From contig RFKJ01000577.1 in assembly GCA_003694325.1 (NCBI GenBank), forward strand, positions 1 through 6,005: 6,005 nucleotides of DNA. The letters run 5' to 3'. Position numbers and translations under genes: made by a program. Shown here one piece after another: positions 1 to 5,668 of this stretch. Each line of letters starts with the position of its first letter. The first letter of the stretch is position 1. Under the pieces are notes generated by a model. It searched no databases. It was given only the letters and a program-made list of their open reading frames with translations, and was not told the DNA's origin. The stretch comes from Deltaproteobacteria bacterium. GTDB lineage: Bacteria; Myxococcota_A; UBA796; UBA2385.

Positions 1-489
1 GGTGTGGGCGAGGCGCCGCCGCCGGCTCCGCTGCCGGGCCTCCCCGACACGCGCCACGCGCGGCAGGTGTGGCTGGTGATCGGCGACGGCGGGCCGGCCG
101 GCGTCACCGAGGCGCTGGTGCGGCACCGGGCCCCGTCGGGGCCGGTGGTGCTGGCGGTGCCGGCGGACCGTCGCCCGGCCATCGCCGCCGCGCTGCGGGG
201 AATGCCCGGGGTGGCCATGGTGGCCGAGGAGCGGCCGGCTCCCGACACCCTGCTCGATGCCGCCGACCTCCTCGCCCCCCTCGGGCGACCGGTCATCGTG
301 GTCGAGGGGGCCGACGCGCTGGAGCCCCCGGAGCGAGGGGAGCACGCCGACGCGGTGATCGTGGACCTGCTGGAACAGGCCGGGGACGACGTGGACGTCC
401 TGGTGCTGCTGGCCCCGGGCAACTGGCCGACGGTGGAGCCGACGGCGCGGGTGCGGGCCGACGAGGACGGGCGGCCGGTCCCGGCCTGA
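1..489 (+). CDS. 3' part of a gene for an unrecognised alpha/beta (Rossmann-like) protein
   Basis: The frame is open at the left edge and ends with TGA at 487-489, so this is probably the C-terminal part of a longer protein. A GTG at position 4 could start it, but no upstream sequence is available to test that. Nearly every third codon position is G or C, and the protein is acidic and well mixed, as expected of a real gene. Numbering from the GTG at 4, it has a Pro-rich start (residues 5-14) and then evenly spaced short hydrophobic strands: VWLVIG (22-27), PVVLAVP (47-53), VAMVAE (70-75), RPVIVVEG (95-102) and DVLVLL (131-136). Helical, Ala/Leu-rich stretches lie between them. This pattern suggests a cytoplasmic Rossmann-like fold. 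No catalytic motif, Walker A loop, signal peptide or membrane segment is visible. I do not recognise the family. It converges on the - strand gene ending at 637 and need not be functionally linked to it. Confidence 0.7.
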   Translation, partial: GVGEAPPPAPLPGLPDTRHARQVWLVIGDGGPAGVTEALVRHRAPSGPVVLAVPADRRPAIAAALRGMPGVAMVAEERPAPDTLLDAADLLAPLGRPVIVVEGADALEPPERGEHADAVIVDLLEQAGDDVDVLVLLAPGNWPTVEPTARVRADEDGRPVPA

Positions 490-636
490 CGGTTCGGGCT
501 GCGCGCCCGGCGCCTGCAGGCGGAGCATCCGGCGAGGCCCCGGGTCGGACGGGCGGGCATCGCCGTCGCCGTCGACCCCCGCCGGGGAGAGCCCCCGAAC
601 GCGGTGGGTCGCTGCCTGCCCCCGGAGTCCGGCCCG
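490..636. other. Convergent intergenic gap (147 bp)
   Basis: This gap lies between the TGA of the left + strand gene and the TGA of the - strand membrane protein gene. I see no small gene in it. It holds several inverted repeats: a perfect 12-bp palindrome CGCCTGCAGGCG (511-522), a nested hairpin at 573-611 (listed separately), and CCGGA-g-TCCGG (622-632). None is followed by a T tract on either strand. In DNA this GC-rich some self-complementarity is expected by chance. Confidence 0.6.
573..611. terminator. Possible bidirectional terminator hairpin without a T tract
   Basis: CGACCC (573-578) pairs with GGGTCG (606-611). Inside it, CGGGG (583-587) pairs with CCCCG (593-597) around a 5-base loop. 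The location between two convergent genes is where a shared terminator would be expected. There is no run of T on either side, so a canonical intrinsic terminator is not shown, and chance pairing in GC-rich DNA is a real alternative. Confidence 0.25.
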
Positions 637-2238
637 TCAGAGCCCGAAGGCGGCCACGTACTCGCCGCCGTCGCGGCTCTCCACCGGCGGGCCGAGGACC
701 CGGGTCAGGGCTGCGCGCAGGCGGGCGCCGTCGGCCTGGGGGAAGTGGTCGAGGTGCAGCACGACGCTGCCGAAGCGCTCGGCACGCAGCGCCTCGATCG
801 CCGTCGCGACGCGGCCGGAGAGCGCGGCGTCGACGAGCATCCGCTGGCGCGTCACCCGCGGGCTCTCGGCCCCGGCGACGAACAGGCAGTGGTCGGCGAT
901 GGGGCGGTGGTGGCGCACCTGGTAGAAGCAGGACAGGTTGGTGGTCCACAGCCGCCACTGCGGATCGTCGCCGGGGCTGTCGGGGAACACGTCGAGGACG
1001 GGCCCCTCGTGGGCACCGTAGGCCGACGGCGCCGTGGCGAGGGTCTCGGCCTGGCGCATGGGCATTCGCTGGACCACGAAGGCGTCCACCAGCACGGCGG
1101 CCAGCATCCACGCCGCCCCGCGGGGGCTGCGCCGGGCCAGCGTGGTGAGCACCAGGGCGGCGACGGCGCTGCCGCACAGCGCCCAGGCCCAGCCCAGCCG
1201 TGCCGGAAACCGCAGCAGGCTTCCGGCCAGCGCGCCCCACAGCGCACCCGGGAGCCCCGGCACGGTCGTCGCCAGGGCGTCGGGATCGATGCGCGGGCAC
1301 AGGCTCGCCAGCATGGACAGCAGGCCCACCGCCAGCAGGGCCCTCCAGCGGCGGCCGCGGGAGAGGACCACCGGGCTCAACACCGCAAGCACGGGCACGG
1401 CCGCGCCGATGCCGTGGTTATGCCCGTGCCCGCGCACGTCGACTCCCAGGGGGGGGCCGGCCGACTGGACCAGGATGGTCCGCATCTGGGCGGCGATGGG
1501 GGCGACGCCGCCCCCCTCGCGGACCCCGGCACCGGCGTGCAGGAACAGCCCGGCGTAGACCGCGGCGACCGCGACGATGGCGGCGGTCCCCGGACCGACC
1601 GCCCACCCGCGCAGGGTGCGAGCCCGGGGCACCCCGAGCCAGAGCCCGGTGATCCCCAGCACCATTCCCGCCGACAACCCCAGCCAGGCCGACGACAGCA
1701 GCGTCAGGGCGAAGAACAGGGCGGCCAGCAGGCCATCGCGGAGGCGGGCCTCGGGACCGAGGGCCCGCAGCCAGAAGATGACCATCAGGGGCATCCACGG
1801 GTCGAGGACCTGGTAGGGGTATCCCTCGATGAGGGCCGTGCTGGACAGCCCGCAGAAGGCGAACCCGACCCCGGCCAGCAACGACCAGGGTGGTCGGGCG
1901 CCCAGCTCGGCGGCCAGCCGCTCGGCCGCCCAGGCCGAGGCGGTCAGCCCCAGCACGGTGACGAGCCCGTAGACCCGCACCGGCGGCAGCCAGGACAGCA
2001 GGGCCGAGACCGCCAGCAGCACGAAGCTGTCGGGGCGGCCGTAGTGGGCGCCGGCCGGGTGGCCGGTGAGCGGATCGTCGAGGCCCGACAGCAGGCGGGG
2101 GCTGGCGTCGATGAACCAGGCGGTGCCGAGCGCATCGGGCCACCGCCCGGGCAGCCCCTGCGGCCAGGCCGCCGGCCAGCTCCAGGCGATGGCCAGGGCG
2201 AGGAGGATCAGGGGAGTCCATCCCCGGCGCCACCTCAT
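637..2238 (-). CDS. Polytopic GT-C-like membrane protein (533 aa) with extracytoplasmic C-terminal domain
   Basis: Probably an inner-membrane protein of the GT-C glycosyltransferase-like superfamily, which moves sugars from polyprenyl-phosphate carriers to extracytoplasmic acceptors. The exact reaction is unknown. After the start (MRWRRGW) come about 11 hydrophobic helices, roughly residues 9-24, 68-106 (two), 118-160 (two), 168-203 (two), 214-234, 276-313 (two) and 345-389 (two). D35, in the first outer loop, sits where GT-C enzymes carry a catalytic acid. LLRFPAR (341-347) resembles the Arg-Pro-Arg element seen in similar proteins. A soluble tail (about 400-533) contains VLDVFPD (414-420) and HHRPIADH (443-450). 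It aligns by eye with the 572-aa protein encoded at 3881-5599, although gene 5's loop motif NDVWNHVW is reduced to PDALGTAW here. The ATG is chosen because it overlaps the upstream stop as ATGA and begins a positive-inside membrane protein. No strong Shine-Dalgarno is seen, so translational coupling is likely. An unusual HGHNHG stretch (270-275) and an 8-C tract (1449-1456) lie inside it. Confidence 0.9.
   Translation of the reverse strand: MRWRRGWTPLILLALAIAWSWPAAWPQGLPGRWPDALGTAWFIDASPRLLSGLDDPLTGHPAGAHYGRPDSFVLLAVSALLSWLPPVRVYGLVTVLGLTASAWAAERLAAELGARPPWSLLAGVGFAFCGLSSTALIEGYPYQVLDPWMPLMVIFWLRALGPEARLRDGLLAALFFALTLLSSAWLGLSAGMVLGITGLWLGVPRARTLRGWAVGPGTAAIVAVAAVYAGLFLHAGAGVREGGGVAPIAAQMRTILVQSAGPPLGVDVRGHGHNHGIGAAVPVLAVLSPVVLSRGRRWRALLAVGLLSMLASLCPRIDPDALATTVPGLPGALWGALAGSLLRFPARLGWAWALCGSAVAALVLTTLARRSPRGAAWMLAAVLVDAFVVQRMPMRQAETLATAPSAYGAHEGPVLDVFPDSPGDDPQWRLWTTNLSCFYQVRHHRPIADHCLFVAGAESPRVTRQRMLVDAALSGRVATAIEALRAERFGSVVLHLDHFPQADGARLRAALTRVLGPPVESRDGGEYVAAFGL
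2103..2119 (+). repeat. Copy 1 of a 17-bp exact direct repeat
   Basis: The sequence TGGCGTCGATGAACCAG occurs here and again at 5350-5366. On the - strand, in frame in both membrane protein genes, it encodes WFIDA: residues 41-45 in the 533-aa protein and 79-83 in the 572-aa protein. The flanking bases differ on both sides. Confidence 0.9.
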
Positions 2239-2747
2239 CGCCGCCGCCGCGAGACCTGGATGGCCGCCAGCCCGATGCCGTAGACCAGCACCAGCCCGGC
2301 CCAGCCGAACATGGCGGCGACGCTGCTGGCCTCGGCGATCTCGAGCCGGCGCATCGGCAGGGCGAGCGAGGTGCGCCGGGCGACCGGGCGGCGGCCGCGG
2401 TCGTCGATGGCCAGGGCCAGGCGCTGCTCTCCCATGGGGAGCGGCTCGAAGCCGCTCCACAGCTCGAAGTCGTCGGGGGAGTCCGCGGTGCGGGCCCGCA
2501 GGACCAGCGACAGCGCCCGTACCTCCTCGCCCTGCATCGTGGCGGTCCACACGCCGTCCCCGGCCCGATCGTCGGGGGGCTGCCCGTCGTCGCGGAGGGC
2601 GACCTCGACCGGCTCCCCGAGCCAGATGGTCTGCAGGGTGAGGGCCAGGCCGGCGGGTCGCCAGTCGCTGGCCACCTCGACCCGGACCGTGGTGGCGGCC
2701 CCTGCCGGTGGCGAGGTCAGCAGGAGGGAGAGTAGGATGCGTCGCAT
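2235..2747 (-). CDS. Secreted, C-terminally membrane-anchored beta-domain protein (170 aa)
   Basis: A small extracytoplasmic protein held in the membrane by one C-terminal helix. Residues 1-18 form a signal peptide: MRR, then a Leu-rich core, then an Ala-Gly-Ala-Ala cleavage region. The mature part (about 19-140) is beta-rich. It carries LRDDGQPPDDRAGDGVWTA (51-69), which fits the Asp-x-Gly...Gly-Asp-Gly-aromatic motif of secreted repeat domains of the 'choice-of-anchor X' type, where the aspartates may bind calcium. Residues 143-165 are a membrane helix followed by SRRRR, a stop-transfer end that places the domain outside. The TGA overlaps the next gene's ATG (ATGA), so the two proteins are made together and may act together. 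The ATG at 2747 is chosen because it starts the signal peptide directly. An in-frame ATG at 2807 would add 20 residues. No clear ribosome-binding site precedes either start. The specific role is unknown. Confidence 0.88.
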   Translation of the reverse strand: MRRILLSLLLTSPPAGAATTVRVEVASDWRPAGLALTLQTIWLGEPVEVALRDDGQPPDDRAGDGVWTATMQGEEVRALSLVLRARTADSPDDFELWSGFEPLPMGEQRLALAIDDRGRRPVARRTSLALPMRRLEIAEASSVAAMFGWAGLVLVYGIGLAAIQVSRRRR

Positions 2748-2843
2748 GTGCAGCAAGACAGGCGCCCGAACGGGGCGCGCGATCAGGAAGGTGCCGGGGC
2801 GAGGCATGCTACCAGCAACCGCCCCCTGCCGAGGAGGGGCGGG
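2748..2843. promoter_or_regulatory. Divergent promoter gap between the - strand pair and the SGNH hydrolase gene
   Basis: These 96 bp separate two diverging transcription units, so promoters for both should lie here or just inside the genes. On the - strand, TGGTAGCAT (2814-2806) resembles an extended -10 element, but I see no good -35 box at the usual distance. On the + strand the blocks ATGCT (2806-2810), GCAACC (2815-2820), TGCCG (2827-2831) and AGGAGG (2832-2837) recur in the same order in the other divergent gap at 5637-5662. No small gene is supported here. Confidence 0.45.
2831..2837 (+). promoter_or_regulatory. Shine-Dalgarno site deciding the TTG start of the SGNH hydrolase
   Basis: GAGGAGG lies 6 bases before TTG at 2844. 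This is a near-perfect anti-16S match at good spacing, and no comparable site precedes the in-frame GTG at 2748. Confidence 0.8.
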
Positions 2844-3899
2844 TTGAGCCGCGGGCAACGTCGCCGTCGCCGGGGTTTCCGCCTCGCCGCCATCCTGCTG
2901 GGCCTGGTGCTCGCCGTCGCCCTGTGGCTGCTGGCCGAGGGCCTGCTGGCGATGCGCGGCGTGCAACCCGCCTACCAGGCCGGGCTCCTCGGCGGCTGGC
3001 GGATGCTGCCCGAGCAGCACCAGCACCGGGTCATGTCCCGAGAGGGGGCGAGCTTCGTCCTGAGCACCAACGCCGACGGCATGCGCACCACCGCCTCCCG
3101 GCAGCGGCGTGCCGACGTGTGGCGGGTCGCGCTCATGGGGGACTCTATCGTGTTCGGCTGGGGAGTCGACGACGGCGGGACCGTGGCCGATGGCCTCCAG
3201 CAGGCCCTGCGCGAGCGCTACGGCGACCGGATCGAGGTGATCAACGCCGCCCAGCCCGGCTACTCCACCGTCCAGACCGCCTGGTTCTGGCGGACGGCGG
3301 TGCGCGAATACCGGCCGGACCTCCTCGTGGTCTTCCTGGCCATGCACGACCACAACCAGGTGCTGATCTCCGACGCCGAGAACCTCCGCGGCGCCCGGGG
3401 GCCGCTGTCCTGGATCCGGATCGAGCTGGCCACCCGCTCCCGGGTCTACCAGGCCTTGCGCCAGTGGCTGGTGCCGCTGCACCGCGAGCCCTTCCTGCTG
3501 CCCGACCAGCGCGCGGGCGAGCTGCGGGTCCCGCGGGTCAACGACCGGGAGCGGGAGGAGGCCCTCGACGGCATCGCCGCCGACCTCGCCGGGTGGGGCG
3601 GGCGCCTGGCCCTTGGCCACATGCCGTTCATCGGCGACCTGGAGGCCGGCCGGGCCATCCCCCGGGAGGGGGCCGAGTGGGCCGCTCGCTACGCCGCCGA
3701 CCGCGGCCTGGCGATCATCGACCTGCGGGCCTGCTGCGGCCCGGGGGCCGGTGACCTGGTGCTCCCCAACGACCCGGGGCACCTGCGGGCCGAGGGCAAC
3801 CTCGCCGCCGGGCGCTACGGAGCCGACCAGGTCGCCGCCGTCCTCGAGGCCATGGGCGCGCCCGATGGTCGGCCGCCCGGCTACGGGTCGAGCCGGTAG
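2844..3899 (+). CDS. Membrane-anchored SGNH/GDSL-type hydrolase (351 aa)
   Basis: An SGNH-fold hydrolase, a family of serine esterases and O-acyl transferases that often act on acetyl groups of surface glycans. The TTG start is chosen for its Shine-Dalgarno and because the protein then opens with a basic stretch (RGQRRRRR, 3-10) and one membrane helix (about 12-35), placing the catalytic domain outside. FVLSTNADGMR (71-81) matches the Asn-x-x-Gly-x-Arg strand that precedes the core in these proteins. Block I is VALMGDSIVFGWGV (95-108) with nucleophile Ser101. Block II is NAAQPGYST (134-142) with Gly139. Block V is NDPGH (309-313) with Asp310 and His313, followed by the usual Leu-Arg-Ala-Glu-Gly. 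Block III, normally Gly-x-Asn-Asp, reads Ala-Met-His-Asp (166-169), so the oxyanion Asn is replaced by His unless Asn171 takes its place. The gene stands alone on the + strand between two GT-C-like genes. Its end overlaps the convergent neighbour by 19 bp. Substrate unknown. Confidence 0.93.
   Translation: MSRGQRRRRRGFRLAAILLGLVLAVALWLLAEGLLAMRGVQPAYQAGLLGGWRMLPEQHQHRVMSREGASFVLSTNADGMRTTASRQRRADVWRVALMGDSIVFGWGVDDGGTVADGLQQALRERYGDRIEVINAAQPGYSTVQTAWFWRTAVREYRPDLLVVFLAMHDHNQVLISDAENLRGARGPLSWIRIELATRSRVYQALRQWLVPLHREPFLLPDQRAGELRVPRVNDREREEALDGIAADLAGWGGRLALGHMPFIGDLEAGRAIPREGAEWAARYAADRGLAIIDLRACCGPGAGDLVLPNDPGHLRAEGNLAAGRYGADQVAAVLEAMGAPDGRPPGYGSSR
3877..3896. terminator. Stem-loop built into the overlapping 3' ends of two convergent genes
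   Basis: CCGGCT (3877-3882) pairs with AGCCGG (3891-3896) around an 8-base loop. The - strand TAG stop (3883-3881) overlaps the left arm and the + strand TAG stop (3897-3899) directly follows the right arm. The symmetry would let it act on transcripts from both sides. There is no T tract and the stem is only 6 bp, so termination is an inference. Confidence 0.3.
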
Positions 3900-5599
3900 A
3901 TCCGCACGGCGTCGTCGTCGAAGGCGGGGGTCGCCACGAGGTCGAGGAAGGCGGCGATCTTGTCGAGCTGGTAGGCGGGCAGGGGCTCCTTGTGGACGAC
4001 GATCCACCGCAGCCCCTCGGCGACGAGCTGCTCGCGGGCCAGGACCAGGTCCAGGACGGGTGGCTCGTGGGGAGGGAAGGCCACCCGGCTGCGCTCCAGC
4101 TCGATGATGTACTGCCCCAGCCGGTTGCGGTACAGGAAGGGCGGGGTGGGGTCGTTGAGGGAGTAGGGGACGGGCTGCCCGTGGAGGACCTGCCCGGCGA
4201 GGTACCGGGAGCGGGCCAGGACGGGGATCCCCACCGGCAGGTCCCACACCGCCCCGCCGTCGAGGGCCGCGTAGACCGGGTGGGCCTCGAACCGGGTGGC
4301 CGGCAGCGGGAAGACCGCGGGAGAGGCGTACAGCGACTCGGCGATCCGCAGCCCGGCCAGGGTCAGGGCCGCGGGCAGCGCCGGCACCCCGCGGGCCTGC
4401 AGGCCCCGCACCAGGAAGGCCAGCAGCACCGACAGGGCGAGGCAGGCGCCGATGACGAACCGGTAGGCGTGGCTGACGCTGCTGCCCATGGGCAGCCACC
4501 GGAACAGGGCGAGGAAGGGCAGGGGGATCCAGCGGTCCCCGATGGTCACGTAGTGCCCGGCCACGTAGAGGTAGGGACCGAGGGTCAGCAGGGTGAAGCC
4601 GGCGGCGGCGATCAGCCAGGGGCGGGTGCGGCGTCGCGGGCGGCGGGACAGCAGCAGCGGGGCGGCCAGCGCCGGCCACAGCAGCGCGTGGCCCAGGTAG
4701 ACGACGACGATGAGATCCTCGTCGAACACCGCCTTGAGATCGGGCGAGTAGTGGTGGCCGGGGCGGAACAGCGACACCAGGTCGGTCATGTTGTGCAGGA
4801 TGAGGGTCATCCACACGAACTGCTCGCGGCGGGTGACCAGGGCGTCGTCGCCGGCCATGGATGCCCGGAACATGGCCAGGGGGCCGGCGACCACGCCGCC
4901 CATGGCGACGGCGCCGACGAGCAGGGCCCACCGCAGTTGCCGGTCGTGGCGCTGCCGCCAAAGGGTGGGGAGCACCAGGACCGCCGCCGTCAGGCCGGTG
5001 AACAGGCCGTAGTACCAGTTGCAGAGCGCGGCGAAACCGATCGCCCCGCCGGCGACCGCGGCGCGGCGGGGCGACGGCTGCTCCAGCGCCCACGACACGG
5101 CCGCCAGCGCCAGCGCCATCCACCCCGCGGCCAGGGTCTCGCTGATCCCGTTGTAGGCCTGCCCCAGGAAGTGCGGCGAAGACATGAAGGCCAGCCCGGC
5201 CGCCACCGCCCCCGGCCACGAGCCGGTGACCCGCAGGGCCAGGGTGTAGGCGCCAACCCCGCAGAGCACCATCTGCAGGAGCATGTCGGCGTTGTAGGCG
5301 GCGACCGGACCCCACAGCAGGTTGATCGGCAGGGTGAGCAGGCCGCCCATGGCGTCGATGAACCAGAGCTGGCCCCCGGAGGGCCAGCCCAGCAGGCGCG
5401 TATGGAGGGGCAGCGACCCCTCCCGCAGCTCGGTGGCGAACCACCAGTAGCCCCAGACGTGGTTCCAGACGTCGTTGTTCTCGTGCCCGAGGGCCAGGTG
5501 GCGGAAGTCGCCCAGCACCGGGGCCATGAGGGTCAGCGCGAGCGCCAGGAACAGCGAGACGGCGACGAGGTGATGGCGGGTGCGGGTCGTCGGCTCCAC
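3881..5599 (-). CDS. Polytopic GT-C-like membrane protein (572 aa) with extracytoplasmic C-terminal domain
   Basis: An integral inner-membrane protein resembling GT-C-type, polyprenyl-phosphate-dependent glycosyltransferases. Donor and acceptor cannot be told from the sequence. TM1 spans about 11-30. The first outer loop carries HENNDVWNHVWGYWW (39-53), with E40 and D43 as candidate catalytic acids, then GWPSGG (71-76). Further helices fall at about 82-123 (two), 128-172 (two), 179-210, 223-245, 294-317, 327-347 and 379-399. YNGISE (149-154) follows the characteristic AGLAFMSSPHFLGQ stretch. The tail (about 420-572) is soluble: VWDLPVGIPV (451-460), LHGQPVPYSL (472-481), LRWIVVHKE (530-538) and the closing DDDAVRIYRL. 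I know this tail layout from uncharacterised GT-C-like proteins. The start is GTG at 5599, with GAGAG five bases upstream as a modest Shine-Dalgarno. It is monocistronic and diverges from the lipoprotein gene. It is a distant paralogue of the 533-aa protein encoded at 637-2238. Confidence 0.94.
   Translation of the reverse strand: MEPTTRTRHHLVAVSLFLALALTLMAPVLGDFRHLALGHENNDVWNHVWGYWWFATELREGSLPLHTRLLGWPSGGQLWFIDAMGGLLTLPINLLWGPVAAYNADMLLQMVLCGVGAYTLALRVTGSWPGAVAAGLAFMSSPHFLGQAYNGISETLAAGWMALALAAVSWALEQPSPRRAAVAGGAIGFAALCNWYYGLFTGLTAAVLVLPTLWRQRHDRQLRWALLVGAVAMGGVVAGPLAMFRASMAGDDALVTRREQFVWMTLILHNMTDLVSLFRPGHHYSPDLKAVFDEDLIVVVYLGHALLWPALAAPLLLSRRPRRRTRPWLIAAAGFTLLTLGPYLYVAGHYVTIGDRWIPLPFLALFRWLPMGSSVSHAYRFVIGACLALSVLLAFLVRGLQARGVPALPAALTLAGLRIAESLYASPAVFPLPATRFEAHPVYAALDGGAVWDLPVGIPVLARSRYLAGQVLHGQPVPYSLNDPTPPFLYRNRLGQYIIELERSRVAFPPHEPPVLDLVLAREQLVAEGLRWIVVHKEPLPAYQLDKIAAFLDLVATPAFDDDAVRIYRLDP
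5350..5366 (+). repeat. Copy 2 of a 17-bp exact direct repeat
   Basis: Identical to 2103-2119. Read on the - strand it encodes WFIDA at residues 79-83 of the 572-aa membrane protein. Confidence 0.9.
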
Positions 5600-5668
5600 G
5601 GGCGCTCTCGCTGGACAGCGGGGATGCTATCGCAGGATGCTGCAACCCTTGCCGGGAGGAGGACGCCC
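5600..5668. promoter_or_regulatory. Divergent promoter gap between a GT-C-like gene and the lipoprotein gene
   Basis: These 69 bp must supply signals for two diverging genes. The heptamer GGATGCT occurs twice as a direct repeat, 13 bp apart (5622-5628 and 5635-5641). On the - strand, TAGCAT (5629-5624) could be a -10 element giving a short leader of about 18 bases. No good -35 box is visible. ATGCT, GCAACC (5642-5647), TGCCG (5650-5654) and AGGAGG repeat the order seen in the gap at 2806-2837. Confidence 0.45.
5654..5662 (+). promoter_or_regulatory. Strong Shine-Dalgarno deciding the GTG start of the lipoprotein
   Basis: GGGAGGAGG with a 6-base spacer to GTG at 5669. It favours this start over an in-frame ATG at 5624, which has no comparable site. 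Confidence 0.8.

Noticed and set aside
511..522. Perfect 12-bp palindrome CGCCTGCAGGCG in the first gap
   Set aside because: No loop and no T tract; short palindromes like this are common in GC-rich DNA, and nothing nearby suggests a recombination or binding site.
69..1148. + strand open frame of 359 codons overlapping the first two genes
   Set aside because: Almost only Arg, Gly, Ala and Pro; a low-complexity frame that results from GC content and crosses two better-supported genes.
1498..1515. Strong 7-bp GC hairpin (GGGGGCG / CGCCCCC)
   Set aside because: It lies deep inside the 533-aa coding region and is explained by Gly/Val/Ala/Pro codons; no regulatory context.
604..2283. Long + strand open frame (559 codons) opposite the 533-aa membrane protein gene
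   Set aside because: Its protein is extremely rich in Gly, Gln, His, Arg and Pro with no hydrophobic pattern. It is the antisense shadow of a clear membrane protein gene in GC-rich DNA.
2708..3754. Alternative + strand frame over the SGNH hydrolase gene
   Set aside because: Arg/Pro/Gly-rich with no motifs. The overlapping frame carries a full set of SGNH blocks and a Shine-Dalgarno.
2748..5645. Very long - strand open frame running from the lipoprotein gap into the anchored beta-domain protein
   Set aside because: Only the last 170 codons (2747-2235) look like protein. The rest is a shadow of the 572-aa gene and of the antisense of the SGNH gene.
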